Shown here piece after piece: positions 1-13,200 of a stretch of DNA of 64,000 nt. The notes beneath the pieces were generated by a model that did not search any database, was not told where the DNA came from, and saw only the letters and a list, made by a program, of their open reading frames with translations. The stretch is from Capsicum annuum (Eukaryota > Streptophyta > Magnoliopsida > Solanales > Solanaceae): contig NW_025856190.1 of NCBI RefSeq assembly GCF_002878395.1, forward strand, positions 80,330 through 144,329, written 5' to 3'. A program made the position numbers and the translations under genes. Each line of letters begins with the position of its first letter. Positions within the stretch are counted from its first letter, which is position 1.

Positions 1-1379
1 GCAGGTTTAAATTTTTGTGGCCATTTGGGTGGACAAATGGGCAAAACGAAATGAATGAGGCATTTTTGTGCTAAATCTGTGTGCTATAGCCCACTATTTC
101 GGGGGTGGTCCTGAGGTTCAGGCGTGCTATGGGCTAAAAATTGATCAGGGTATGCCAGGGAGGTTGGAGATTATCCCAGTGTGGTCGGTTTAAATTTTCA
201 TGGCAATTTGGGGAGACAAACGGGCAAAACGATGCGAACGGGTCATTTTCGAGCCAAATTAGTGTGCTATAGCCCACAGTTTTGGGGGTGGGCCAAGGAT
301 CCGGGCGTGCTGTGGGCCAAAAATCAACCAGGACATGCTAGGGAGGTACCGGATCATCCCAGTTTGGTTCATTTAAAATTTTTTTGGCCATTTGGGTGGA
401 CAAACGGCCAAAACAGCTCAAACAGGGCATTTTCGGGCCAAATCGGTGTGCTATAGCCCACGATTTCTGGGGTGGGTCTAGGATCCGAGCATGCTGTGGG
501 CCTAAAATTGATCGAGGCATTTCAGGGAGGTTTGAGATTATCCTAGTATGGTCCTTTTAAATTTTTGTGGCCAGGTGGGTGGATAAACGAGAGAAACGGC
601 ATGAATGGGGCATTTTTGGGCCAAATCGATGTGTTATAGCCCACTATTTTGGGGTTGGACTTGGGGTTTGGGCATGCTGTAGGCCAAAAATTGACTGAGC
701 TATGCCAAGGTGGTTCGGGGGATTGTCCCAGTTTGGTACATTTAAATTTTTGTGGCTATTTGTGTGGACAAACGGGCAAAACAGCACGAACGGGAAGTTT
801 TTGGGCCAAATCGGTATGCTATATCCCATGATTTTTAATGTAGGCCCAAGGTATGATCGTGTTGTGGGCGGAAAATCAACAGAGACATTTTAGAGAGGTT
901 GAGGATTGTCCCAGTGTGCTCCGTTTAAATTTTTGTGGCCATTTGGGTGGACAAACGGGCAAAACAGCACGAACGGGGAATTTTTGAGCTAAATTGGTGT
1001 GCTATAGCCCACGGTTTTAGGGGTAGGCCCAGGGTTCGGGTGTTCTGTAGCTTGAAAATCGACTGGGGTATATAGGGAAGTTGGAGATCATCCCAGTTTA
1101 GAACATTTAAATTTTTGTGGCCATTTGGGTGGAAAAATGAACGAAATGGCACAAATAGGGCATTTTTAATTGGTATGCTATAGCCCTCGGTTTTGGAGGT
1201 AGGACCAGGGTCCGGGCGTGCTGTGGGTCAAAAATCGACCGAAGCTTACTAGGGAGGTTGGGGATCGTTCCAGTTTGGTCCGTTTAAATTTTATTGTCCA
1301 TTTGGGTGGACAAACGGGCGAAACAGTGCGAGCGGGGAATTTTTAGGAAAAATTGGTGTGCTATATAGCCCACGATTTC

Positions 1380-1401
1380 GGGGGTGGGCTCGGGGTCCGG
1401 G
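1380..1401 (+). other. G-quadruplex-type motif in a satellite monomer (example)
   Basis: G-runs of 5, 3, 4 and 3 are separated by T, CTC and TCC, which meets the usual rule of four G3+ runs with loops of 1-7 bases. The same motif is at 2504-2525 and 11638-11659, and a CCC-for-CTC version is part of the satellite consensus, so it recurs at about 182-bp spacing where not mutated. Folding is inference. Confidence 0.6.
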
Positions 1402-1700
1402 CGTGTTGTGGGCCAAAAATTGATTGATTATGCTAGGGAGGTTGGGGATCTTTCCAGTGTGGTCCGTTTAAATTTTTGTGGCCATTTGGTTGGACAAGCA
1501 GGCAAAACGGCGCGAACGGGCCATTTTATGGCCAAATTCATGTGTTATAGCCCACAGTTTAGGGAGCTAGCCCGGGGTCCGGATGTGCAGATGGCCTAAA
1601 ATTGATTTAGGCATGCCAGGGAGGTTGGGGATCGTCCCAGTATGACCCGTTTAAATTTTTGTGGCCATTTGGCTGAACAAACTGGCAAAACAATGCGAAC

Positions 1701-1710
1701 GGGGGATTAA
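1701..1710 (+). other. Deletion junction in a monomer (about 78 bp lost)
   Basis: The sequence passes from GCGAACGGGG directly to ATTAACCGGATCATG. The duplicate at 2821-2920 keeps about 78 more bases between the same flanks, including the CTAAATCGGTGTGCTATTGC part. The loss is private to this copy, so it is younger than the duplication of about 1.12 kb. Confidence 0.8.
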
Positions 1711-2419
1711 CCGGATCATGCCAGGGAGTTTGGGGAACATCCTAGTGTGGTCCGTTTAAATTTTTTTGGCAATTTAAATGGACAAACGGGCGAAACATCG
1801 CGAATAGGGCATGTTCAATCTAAATCGGTGTGCTATAGCCCATAGTTTTGTGGGTAGGCCCAGGGTCCGAGCGTGCTGTGGGTCAAAAATCAATTGGGGC
1901 ATGCTAGAGAGGTTGAGGATCATCCCAATATGGTTTGTTTAAATTTTTATGGCTATTTGGGTGAACAAACTGGAGAAACTACGCGAATTGGACATTTTCG
2001 GGCCAAATTGGTGTGCTATAGCCCTTGGTTTTAGGAGTGGGACCCGGGTGTGCTGTGGGACGGGGAATGCTAGGGAGGTTAGGGATCATCCCAGTATGGT
2101 CCCCTTAAATTTTTGTTGCCATTTGTGTGGACAAACGGGCAAAACGACGCGAATAGGGCATTTTCGGGCTAAATCGGTGTGCTATAGCCCACTATTTCGG
2201 GAGTGGTCCTGAGGTTCAGGTGTGCTATGGGCTAAAAATCGATCAGGGTATGCCAGGGAGGTTGGAAATTATCCCAGTGTGGTCCGTTTAAATTTTCATG
2301 GCACTTTGGGGAGACAAACGGGCAAAACGATGCGAACAGGGCATTTTCGGGCCAAATTAGTGTGCTATAGCCCACAGTTTCGGGGGTGGGCCAAGGATCC
2401 GAGCGTGCTGTGGGCCGAA

Positions 2420-2435
2420 AATTGATTGAGTGGAC
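2420..2435 (+). other. Recombination junction between unlike monomers
   Basis: A monomer of the type at about 270-330 ends at GATTGAG and runs straight into TGGACAAACGGGCGAAAC of the type found at 1312. The usual CATGCCAGGGAGGTTGGGG, TTTAAA and GGCCATTT parts are missing between them. The simplest reading is an out-of-register exchange or deletion joining two non-equivalent positions of neighbouring monomers. Confidence 0.7.
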
Positions 2436-4921
2436 AAACGGGCGAAACAGTGCGAGCAGGGAATTTTTAGGAAAAATTGGTGTGCTATATAGCCCATGAT
2501 TTTGGGGGTGGGCTCGGGGTCCGGGCGTGTTGTGGGCCAAAAATTGATTGAGTATTCTAGGGATGTTGGGGATCTTTCTAGTATGGTCCGTTTAAATTTT
2601 TGTGGCTATTTGGTTGGACAAGCAGGCAAAACGGCCTGAACGGACCATTTTGGGGCCAAATTCATGTGTTATAGCCCACAGTTTAGGGAGCTGGCCCGGG
2701 GTCTGGATGTACAGATGGCCTAAAATTGATTTAGGAAGGCCAGGGAGGTTGGGGATCATCCCAGTATGACCCGTTTAAATTTTTGTGGCCATTTGGCTGA
2801 ACAAACTGGTGAAACAATGCGAACGGGGCATTTTCGAGCTAAATCGGTGTGCTATTGCTTACGGTTTTGGGGGTGGGCAGGGGGTTCGAGCTTGTTGTGG
2901 GCTGAAAATTAATCGGATCATGCCAGGGAGTTTGGGGAACGTCCTAGTGTGGTCCGTTTAAATTTTTGTGGCAATTTAAATGGACCAACGGGGGAAACAT
3001 CGCGAAAAGGGCATGTTCAATCTAAATCGATGTGCTATAGCCCACAGTTTTATGGGTAGGCCCAGGGTCCGAGCATTCTGTGGGTCGAAAATCAATTGGG
3101 GCATGCTATAGAGGTTGAGGATCGTCCCAATATGGTTTGTTTAAATTTTTATGGCCATTTGGGTGAACAAACAGGAGAAACTACGCGAATGGGACATTTT
3201 CGGACCAAATTGGTGTGCTATAGCCCTTGGTTTTAGGGGTGGGACCCGGGTGTGCTGTGGGACGGGGAATGCCAGGGAGGTTAGGGATCATCCCAGTATG
3301 GTCCCCTTAAGTTTTTGTTGCCATTTGTGTGGACAAATGGGCGAAATGACGCGAATAGGGCATTTTCGGGCAAAATCGGTGTGCTATAGCCCACGATTTT
3401 GGGGGTAGGCCCGGTATCCGGGTGTGCTGTGGGCCAAAAATTTACTGGGGTATGCCAGGGATGTTGAGATCATTCCAATGTGGTTCGTTTAAATTTTTGT
3501 GGCTATTTGGAACGATAATTGGGCGAAACGGCTCGAATCGGGCTTTTTCAGGCCAAATCAGTGTGCTATAACCCACGGTTTTGGGGATGGGCCTAGGGTC
3601 CGGGCGTTCTGTGGGAAAAAACTTGGTCGGGGTGTGCCAGGGAAGTTGGGGATCATTCCAATGTGGTCCGATTAAATTTTCCTGGCCATTTAGGTGGACA
3701 AACGGGTGAAACGGCGCAAACAGGGAATTTTTAGGTAAAATTGGTGTGCTATAGCCCACGGTTTTTAGAGGGGGCCTGAGGTACGGGCGTGCTGTGGGCC
3801 AAAAATTGACCGGGGCGTGCCAGAGAGGTTGGGGATTATCCTAGTGTGCTATAGCACATGGTTTCAGGAGTGGCCTCGAGGTCTGGGCATGTTGTAGGCC
3901 GAAAATCAATCAGGATATGCCAGGGAAGTTTGGGATTATCCTAATGTGGTCCATTTAAATTTTTATAGCTATTTGGGTGGACAAATGGGAGAAACGGTGC
4001 AAATGGAGCATTTTCGAGCTAAATTAGTGTGCTATAACCTACGATTTTGGGGGTGAGATAGGAGTTCGGGTGTTTCATAGACCAAAAGTCGATCGGGGAG
4101 TGCCAGGGAAGTTGGAGATAGTCTTAGTATGTTTTGTTTAAATTTTCATGGCCATTAGGGTGAATAAATGGGCAAATCGGTGCAAACGAGGCATTTTTAG
4201 GCCAAATCGGTGTGCTATAGCTCATGATTTTGGGGCTGGGCCTGTCGTTCGGGCGTACTGTAGGCCAAAAATCAACCGGGGAATGCTAGGAAGGTTGGGG
4301 ATCATCCCAGTGTGGTCCGTTTAAATTTTCATGGTAATTTGGGTGAAAATGGGAGAAACGGTGTGAACGAGGCATTTTTTGGTCAAATCACTATGTTATA
4401 GCCCACAATTTTGGGGGTGGGCCCAAGATTTGGGTATACTATGGGCCGAAAACTGACCAGGGCATGCTAGGGTGGTTGCGTATCATCCGAGTATGGTTTG
4501 TTTAAATTTTTTATGGTCATTTGGGAGGACAAACGGGCAAAACAGCACAAATGGGGCATTTTCGAGCCAAATCAGTGTTCTATAGCACATAGGTTTGGGG
4601 GTGGGCTCGGGGTCTGGGAGTGCTGTGGGTCAAAAATTGACCGAGGCATGCAGGGGAGGTTGGGGATCATCCCAGTGTGGCCCGTTTAAGATTTCGTGGC
4701 CGTTTAAGTGGAAAAACGAACGAAACAGTGTGAAAAGGACATTTTTATGCCAAATCGGTGTGCTATAGCCCACAATTTTAAGGGTGGGCCTGGGTCCGAT
4801 CGTGCTGCGGGCCAAAAATCAATCGAGGCATTCCTGGGATGTTGGGGATCATCCCAGTGTGGTCCATTTAAAATTTTGTTTTGTGCAAACAGGCAAATTA
4901 GTGCAAATGGGGCATTTTCGG

Positions 4922-4960
4922 GCCTAATCGGTGTGCTATAGCTGGGCCCAGGGTCTTGAC
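4922..4960 (+). other. Short deletion shared by both segmental copies
   Basis: GTGCTATAGC is followed directly by TGGGCCCAGG, so about 15 bases of the CCACGGTTTTGGGGG stretch are missing. The same loss is present at 14431-14470. A shared deletion dates it before the large duplication and confirms that the two regions are true copies. Confidence 0.8.
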
Positions 4961-5274
4961 GTGCTATGGGATAAAAATTGATAGGGGCATGCCAGGGAGG
5001 TTGGGGATCATCCCAGTGTGGTCCATTTAAATTTTCATGGTCATTTGGGTGGACAAATAGGTGAAACAGCCAAATTGATGTGCTATAGCTCACAGTTTTA
5101 GGGGTGGGCCCGGGTTCCAAGCGTGCTGGGGATGAAAACTTAACCGAGGTATGACAAAGAGGTTGTGGATAATCCCAGTGTGGTTCTTTTAAATTTTCGT
5201 GTCCATTTGGGTAGACAAACAGGCGAAACTGCGTGATCAGGGCATTTTCGATCCAAATCGGTGTACAATAGCCC

Positions 5275-5305
5275 ACAATTTTAGGGCTGGGGCAGAGAGG
5301 TTGGG
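5275..5305 (+). other. Deletion of about 50 bp shared by both segmental copies
   Basis: After the ACAATTTTAGGGCTGG part the sequence jumps to CAGAGAGGTTGGGG, skipping the CGGGCGTGCTGTGGGCCAAA section. The same jump occurs at about 14810-14830. The flanking marks (TCCAAATCGGTGTAC) also agree between the copies. Confidence 0.75.
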
Positions 5306-5450
5306 GATCATCCCAGTATGGTTCGTTTAAATTTTGTGGCCATTTGGGTGGACCAATGGGTGAAACAGCGCAAATGGGGTATTTTCAAGGAAAATCGTGT
5401 GCTATAGCACACAGTTTTGGGGGGTGGGCTCAGGGTTTGGGTGTGCTTTG

Positions 5451-8400
5451 GGAAGAATATCGATCGGGACATGCCAGGGAGTTTGGAGATCATCCCAGTG
5501 ACCTTTATTTAAATTTTGTGGCCATTTGAGTGGACAAACGGGCGAAACAGCACAAACAGGGCATTTTCAGGCCAAATCGATGTGATATAGCCCACGGTTT
5601 TGGGGGTGTGCTGGGGGTCCGGACTTGCTGTGGGTCAAAAATTGACCGGGATGCACCAAGGAGGTTGGATCATCCCAGTGTAGTCCATTTAAATTTTCAT
5701 AGCCATTTTGGAGGACAAACGGGCGAAACGTCATGAACGGGGGCCTTTTCGAGCCAAATCGGTGTTCTATAGCCCACGATTTTGTGGGTAGGCCCAAGGT
5801 TCGAGCGTGCTGTGGGATAAAAATTGACCGGGGTATGCCATAGAGGTTGGGGATCATCCCAGTGTGCCTATTTAAATCTTCATGGCCATTTGGGTGGACA
5901 TACGGGCAAAAGGGTGCGCACTGGGCATTTTCGAGCCAAATCAGTGTGCTATAGCCCATGGTTTTGGGGGAGGGCCTGGGGTCCTGGCGTTCTGTGGGCT
6001 AAAAATTGACCGGGGTATGCCAGGGAGGTTGGGCATCATCCCAGTGTGGTCTTTTAAATTTTCCCGGCCATTTGGGTGGAAAATTTTCGAGCTAAATCAA
6101 TGTGCTATAGCCCATGGTTTCGAGGGTGGGCCAGGGGTTTGGGCGTATTGTGGGCTGAAAATTGACCGAGGCATACCAAGGAGGTTGGGGATCATCCTAG
6201 TGTATTTTGTTTAAATTTTTGTGGCCACTTGAGTGGTGAAATGGACAAAACTGCACAAATGGGGCATTTTCAAGCCAAATTAGTGTGCGATAGCCAATGA
6301 TTTTGGGGGTGGGCCTGGTGTCTGGGCGTGCTGTGGGCCAAAAATCCACCAGGGCGTGCCAGGGAGGTTGGGATCATCCCAATAAGGTCTATTTAAATTT
6401 TTGTGGCGATTTCGGCAGATAAACAGGCAAAACGGTGCGAACAAGGCATTTTTGGGCCAAATTAGTATGGTATAGCCAACGGTTTCGAGGGTGGGCCCGG
6501 GTTTTAAGCATGCTGTGGGATGAAAATCGATCGAGGTATGCTAGGGAGGTTGGGGATTGTCCTAGTGTAGTACGTTTAAATTTCTATGACCATTTGGTTG
6601 GAAAAACGAGCGAAACAGTGCGAACGGGGCATTTTAGGGCCAAATCGATGTGCTATAGCCTACGGTTTTAGGGGTGAGCCCAAGGTTCGGGTTTGCTGTC
6701 AGTTAAATATTAATCGAGACATGCCAGGGAGGTTGGGGATCCTCCTAGTGTGGCCCGTTTAAATTTTTATGGCCATTTGGGTGGACAAACGAGCAAAACG
6801 GCATGAAATTGGCATTTTTGGGCCAAATTGGTGTGCTATAGCCCACGGTTTCAGAGGTGGTCCCAAGGTTCAGGCGTTCTGTGTGTCAAAAATTGATTGA
6901 GGCATGCTGAGGAGGTTAGGGATCATCCCAGTGTGGTCCATTTAAATTTTTGTGGCCATTTGTATGGACAAACGGGCAAAACCGCACAAATCGGGCATTT
7001 TTAGGTCAAATCGGTGTGCTATATCCCACGGTTTTAGGGGTGGGCCTAGGGTCTAGGCGTGCTGTGGCCAAAAATTGATTGCGGCATTCCATGGAGGTTG
7101 GGAATCGTCTTAGTATGGACCATTTAAATTTTTGTGGCCCTTTGGGTGGACAAATGGGTGAAATAGCGCGGATGGGGCATTTTCGAGATAATTTAGTGTG
7201 CTATAGCCCTTGGTTTTGGGGGTGGGCCCATGGTCCAGCATTTTTTGGGATGAAAATCAACTGGGACATGCCAGGCAGGTTAGGAATCATCCAAGTGTGG
7301 TCCGTTTAATTTTTCATGGCCATTTGGGAGGATAAACGGGCACAACGGCGCAAATGGGGCATTTTAGGGCCAAATCAATGTGTTATAGCCTATGGTTTTG
7401 GGGGTGGGTTCAGGCTCTGGGCATGCTGTGGTCCAAAAAATGACCAGGGCATGCTAGGGAGGTTGGGAATCATCTCAGTATGGTCCTTTTTATTATTTGT
7501 GGCCATTTGTGGGGACAAACGAGCGAAGCAAAATGAAAAAGGCATTTTCAGGCTAAATCGGTATGCTATAGCCTACGGTTTTGGGGGTGGGCCTAGGATC
7601 CGAGCATGCTATAAGCCAAAAATTGATTGAGGCGCGCCATGGAGGTTGGGGATCATCTCAGTGTGGTTCGTTTAAAATTTTGTAGCCATTTGGGTTGACA
7701 AATGGGCGAAACGGTGTGAATGGAGCATTTTCGGGCCAAATTAGTGTTAGATAGCCCTTGATTTTGGGGTGGGCCTGGGTTCCAATGTGTTGTGGGCCAT
7801 AAATTGACCGAGTCATGCCAGAGAGGTTGGGGATCATCCAAGTGTAGTCTATTTAAACTTTCGAGGCTATTTGGGAGGACAAACAAGCAAAACGACACAT
7901 ATGAGTCATTTTTAGTAAAAATTAGTGTGCTATAGCCCACGATTTTGGGGTTGAGCCCGGGCTTAGGGCGTGCTGTGGCCCAAAATTTGACCAGGCCATG
8001 TCAGGGAGGTTGGGGATCGTCCCATTGTGGTTCATTTAAATTTTTGTGGCCATTTGGGTGGACAAACAGGCAAAACGGTGCAAATGAGGTATTTTTGGGC
8101 TAAATTAGTGTGCTATAGCCCACGGTTTTAGGGTTGGCCCTAGGTCCGGGCATTCTGTAAGCCAAATATTAATCGGGGCATGCCAGGGAGGTTGGGGATC
8201 ATCCCAGTATGGTCTGTTTAAATTTTTGTGGCCATATGGGTGGACAAACAGGCGAAATAATGCTAACGGGGCATGTTCGGGCTAAATCGGTATGCTATAG
8301 CCTACGGTTTTGGGGGTGCGCCCGGGGTCTGGGTTTTTTGTGGATTGAAAATTTACTAGGACGTGCCAGGGAGGTTGGGCATCATCCCAGTGTAGTCCGT

Positions 8401-10253
8401 TTAAATTTTTGTTGCTATTTGGGTAGACAAACAAGCAAAACAATGTGAATGGGGCATTTTCGGGCCAAATCGGTGTGCTATAGCCCACAGTTTTGGGGGT
8501 GATCCCGGGGTACCTGCGTGTTGTGGGCTAAAAATCAACTGTGGCATGTCAAGGAGGTTGGGGATTGTCCCAATGTGTTCCGTTTAAATTTTCATGGCCA
8601 TTTGGGTGGATAAATGGGCAAAACGGGGTGAACGAGGTATTTTCAGGCCAAATCGGTGTGTTATAGTTCACAGTTTAGGTGTGGGCCCAGGGTCCAGGCG
8701 TGTTGTCAGTCAAAAATCGATTGGGCCATGCTAGGGAGGTTAGGAATTGTCCCAGTATGGTCCGTTTAAATTTTCATGGCCATTTGGGAGGACAAATGGG
8801 CGTAACAGCGCGATCGGGGCATTTTCAGGCCAAATTAGTGTGCTATAGACTACGATTTTAGGGGTAGCTCGGGGTCTGGGCGTGCTGTGAGCCAAAAATT
8901 GACTGAGGCTTTTGAGTGGACAAACAAGTAAAACGGCGCAAACAGGGCATTTTCGGGCCAAATTGGTATGCTATAGCCGACGATTTCGGGGATGGGCTCA
9001 GTTTCCAAGCGTGTTGTAGGCCAAAAATAGACCGGGGCATGTAGGGAGGTTGGGTATCATCCCAGTGTGGTCTATTCAAATTTTCGTGGTCATTTGGGTG
9101 GACAAACGGGCGAAACAGCGCGAACCGAGAATTTTTAGGTCAAATCGATGTGCTATAAGCCTATGGTTTCAGAGATGGGCCCGGGGTCCGGGCGTGATTT
9201 AGGCCTAAAATTGACCGGGGCATACCAGGGAAGTTGGGCATCATCCCAGTATGGTCCGTTTAGTTTTCTTGGCCATATGGGTGGAAAAGTGGGCAAAATA
9301 GTGAAAACAAGGCATTTTTGGGCCAAATCAGTGTGCTATAGCCCACGGTTTTAGGGGTGGTCTTGGGGTCTGAGCATGCGGTGGGCCAAAAATTGATCGG
9401 AGCATGCTAGGGAGGTTGGGGATCATCCCAGTGTGGTCCGTTTAAATTTTTGTGGCCATTTGGGTGTACAAATGGGCGAAACAATGCGAATGGGATATTT
9501 TCAAGCCAAATCGGTGTGCTACAGCCCACAGTTTCGAGGGAGGCTCTAGGTTCGGGTATGCTGTGGGCTGAAAATTAACCGGGGCATACCGGAGAGGTTG
9601 GAGATCATCCCAGTTTGGTTAGTTTAAATTTTTTTGGCCATTTCGGTTGACAAATATGCGTAACGGAGTTTGAGTATACTAGGGGGTTGAGGATCATCCC
9701 AGTGTGGTTCGTTTAAATTTTTGTGGCTATTTGGATGGACAAATGGGTGAAATAGCACGAACGGGGCATTTTCAGGCCAAATCGGTTTGCTATAGCCCAC
9801 GATTTCAGGGGTGGGCTCGGGGTTCGAGTGTTCTATGGGCCGAAAATTGACCGGGGCATGCCAGGGAAGTTGGGGATCATCCTTGTGTGGTCTGTTTAAA
9901 TTTTTGTGTCGATTTGGGTGGATAAATGGGCAAAATGGTGCGAATAGGGCATTTTCAAGACAAAACAGTGTGCTATAGTCCACGATTTTGGGAGTAAGCC
10001 CAGGGTCTGTTCGTGTTGTGGGCCAAAAATCGATCGGGATGTGCCTGGGAGGTTGGGGATCATCCCAATCTGGTTCGTTTAAATTTTCATAGCTATTTGG
10101 GTGGACAAACAGGCAAAACGATGCGAACGGGGCATTTTTGGGTGAAATTTGTGCTATGGCCTACAATTTCGAGGGTGAAACTAGGGTCCGAGCGTGCTGT
10201 GGGTAAAAAATCGACCTGGGCATGCCGCGGAGGTTAAGGATCATCTCAATATG
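5451..10253 (+). repeat. Ordinary diverged satellite monomers
   Basis: About 26 monomers with no long-range copy that I could establish with confidence. One monomer near 5975 shares GGCCTGGGGTCCTGGCG with one near 16015, which may be a faint extension of the larger duplication. Truncated monomers occur near 6080 and at about 8910. Nothing other than satellite is seen. Confidence 0.85.
8900..8925 (+). other. Truncated monomer
   Basis: The order breaks from TTGACTGAGGCTTTT straight to GAGTGGACAAAC. The CATGCCAGGGAGG, ATCATCCCAG and TTTAAA parts, about 60 bp or more, are missing. Confidence 0.7.
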
Positions 10254-13200
10254 GTAGGTTTAAATTTTTGTGGCTATTTAGGTGGACAAATGGGCAAAAC
10301 AAAATGAATGAGGCATTTTTGTGCCAAATCGGTGTGCTATAGCCCACTATTTCGGGGGTGGTCCTCAGGTTCAGGCATGCTATAGGCTAAAAATCGATCG
10401 GGGTATGCCAGGGAGGTTGAAGATTATCCCAGTGTGGTCTGTTTAAATTTTCATGGCAATTTAGGGAGACAAATGGGCAAAACGATGCGAGCGGGGCATT
10501 TTTAGGCCAAATCAGTGTGCTATAGCCCACAGTTTTGGGTGTGGGCCGAGGATCCGGGTGTGCTGTGGGCTGAAAATCAACCAGGACATGCCAGGGAGGT
10601 ACCGAATCATCCCAGTATGGTTCGTTTAAATTTTTGTGGCCATTTGGGTGGACAAACGGCCAAAACAGCTCGAACAGGGCATTTTCGGGCCAAATCGGTG
10701 TGCTATAGCCCATGGTTTCTGGGGTGGGTCTAGGATCTGGGTGTGCTATGGGCCCAAAATTAACCGGGGCATTTCAGGGAGGTTTGAGATCATCCTAGTA
10801 TGGTCCTTTTAAATTTTCGTGGCCATCTGGGTGGACAAATGGGAGAAACGAAACGAATGAGGCATTTTTGGGCCAAATCGATGTGTTATAGCCCACTATT
10901 TCGGGGTTGGACTTGGGGTTTGGGCATGCTGTAGGCAAAAAATTGATCGGGCCATGCCAAGGTGGTTCGGAGGATTGTCCCAGTTTGGTACATTTAAATT
11001 TTTGTGGCTATTTGTGTGGACAAACGGGCAAAACAACACGAACGAGAAGTTTTTGGGCCAAATCGGTGTGCTATATCCCACGGTTTTTAATGTGGGCCCA
11101 AGGTATGATCGTGTTGGGGGCGTAAAATCAATAGGGACATTTTAGGGAGGTTGGGGATTGTCCCAGTATGATCCGTTTAAATTTTTGTGCCCATTTGGGT
11201 GGACAAATGGGCAAAACGGCACAAACGGGGAATTTTTGGGCTAAATTGGTGTGCTATAGCCCACGGTTTTAGGGGTAGGCCCAGGGTTCAGGTGTCCTGT
11301 AGCTTGAAAATCGACCGGGGCATACAGGGAAATTGGGGATCATCCTAGTTTAGAACATTTAAATTTTTGTGGCCATTTGGGTGGACAAATGAGCGAAATG
11401 GCACAAATAGGGCATTTTCAGGCCAAATTGGTATACTATAGCCCTCGGTTTTGGAGGTAGGACCAGGGTCCAGGTGTGCTGTTGGTCGAAAATCGACCGA
11501 AGCGTACTAGGGAGGTTGGGGATGGTCCCATTTTGGTCCGTTTAAATTTTATTGTCCATTTGGGTGGACAAACGGGCGAAACAGTGTGAACAGGGAATTT
11601 TTAGGAAAAATTGGTGTGCTATATAGCCCACGATTTCGGGGGTGGGCTCGGGGTCCGGGCGTGTTGTGGGCTAAAAATTGATTAAGCGTGCTAGGGAGGT
11701 TAGGGATCTTTCTAGTGTGGTCCGTTTAAATTTTTGTGGCCATTTGGTTGGACAAGCATGCAAAACAGCGCGAACGAGCCATTTTGGGGCCAAATTCGTG
11801 TGTTATAGCCCACAATTTAGGGAGCTGGCCCGGGGTCCGGACGTGCAGTGGGCCTAAAATTGATTTAGACATGCCAGGGAGGTTGGGGATCGTCCCAGTA
11901 TAACCCGTTTAAATTTTTGTGGCCATTTGGCTGAACAAACTGGCGAAACAATGTGAATGGGGCATTTTCGACCTAAATCAGTGTGCCATTGCCTACGGTT
12001 TCGGGGGTGGGCCAGGGGTTCGAGCTTTTTGTGGGTTGAAAATTAACCGGGGCATACTAGGGAGGTTGGGGAACATCCTAGTGTGGTCCGTTTAAATTTT
12101 TGTGGCAATTTAAATGGACAAATGGGCGAAACATCGCGAATAGGGCATGTTCAATCTAAATCGGTGTGCTATAGCCCACAGTTATGGGGTTGGGCCCAGG
12201 GTCCGGGCGTGTTGTGGGTTGAAAATCAATTGGGGCATGCTAGAGAGGTTGAGGATCATCCCAATATGGTTAGTTTAAAATTTTATGGCCATTTGGGTGA
12301 ACAAACTGGAGAAAATACGCGAATGGGACATTTTCGGGCCAAATTGGTGTGCTATAGCCCTTGGTTTTGGGGGTGGGACCCAGGTGTGCTGTGGTCCGGG
12401 TAATGCCAGGGAGGTTAGGGATCATCCCAGTATGGTCCCCTTAAATTTTTGTTGCCATTTGTGTGGACAAACGGGCGAAACGACGCGAATAGGGCATTTT
12501 CGGGCCAAATCAGTGTGCTATAGCCTACGATTTTAGGGGTAGGCCTGGGATCCGGGTGTGCTGTGGGCCAAAAATCGACTGGGGTATGCCAGGGATGTTG
12601 GGATCATCCCAGTGCAGTTCGTTTAAATTTTTGTGGCTATTTGGAATGATAAATGGGCGAAACGACGCGAATCGGGCTTTTTCAGGCCAAATCAGTGTGC
12701 TTTAACCCACGGTTTTGGGGATGGGCCTAGGGTCCGGACGTTTTATGGGCCAAAAATTTGTCGGGGTGTGCCAGGGAAGTTGGGGATCATTCCAATGTGG
12801 TCCAATTAAATTTTCCTGGCCATTTAGGTGGACAAACGGGTGAAACGGCACAAACAGGGAATTTTCGGGTAAAATTGGTGTGCTATAGCCCACAGTTTTG
12901 AGAGGGGGCCTGAGGTACGGGCGTGCTGTGGGACAAAAATTGATCGGGGCATGCCATAGAGGTTAGGGATTATCCTAGTGTGCTATAGCACATGGTTTCA
13001 GGAGTGGCCTCGAGGTCCGGGCGTGTTGTGGGCCGAAAATCAATCGGGACATGCTAGGGAGGTTCGGGATTATCCTAATGTGGTCCATTTAAATTTTTAT
13101 AGCTATTTGGGTGGACAAATGGGAGAAACGGTGCAAACGGGGCATTTTCAAGCTAAATTAGTGTGCTATAGCCTACGATTTTGGGGGTGGGATAGGAGTT

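Larger units (their letters stand above)
1312..3380 (+). repeat. Nested tandem duplication (period about 1.12 kb)
   Basis: Sequence from about 1312 reappears from 2428 with an offset of about 1,124: the CTATATAGCCC monomer at 1357 and 2481, and the AGGGAGCTAG / AGGGAGCTGG monomer at 1561 and 2684. After a deletion of about 78 bp in the left copy (near 1705) the offset becomes about 1,202. The stretch 2179-2427 between the copies resembles 81-330 instead (offset about 2,098). The block is missing from the copy at 10254-14980, so it arose, or was lost, after that larger duplication. Confidence 0.75.
1..5450 (+). repeat. Segmental duplication of satellite, copy 1
   Basis: This run of monomers matches about 10254-14980 monomer by monomer through rare variants. 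Positions 1-1380 match at an offset near +10,255; 2428 to about 4850 matches at +9,134; about 4920-5450 matches at about +9,510 to +9,530. The offset steps mark an extra block of about 1.1 kb in this copy and an extra block of about 375 bp (two monomers) in the other. Shared rare marks include the doublet CTATATAGCCC, the CCCGTTTAAGATTTCGTGG variant at 4681 and 13815, and the deletions near 4943 and 5287. The right limit was judged by eye. Confidence 0.8.

Noticed and set aside
4704..5276. Minus-strand open frame of 190 codons with a repeating pattern of 61 residues
   Set aside because: It spans three satellite monomers; the repeat of 61 residues is the 183-bp period. Neighbouring monomers break the frame, and there is no start context, domain or conservation to support a protein.
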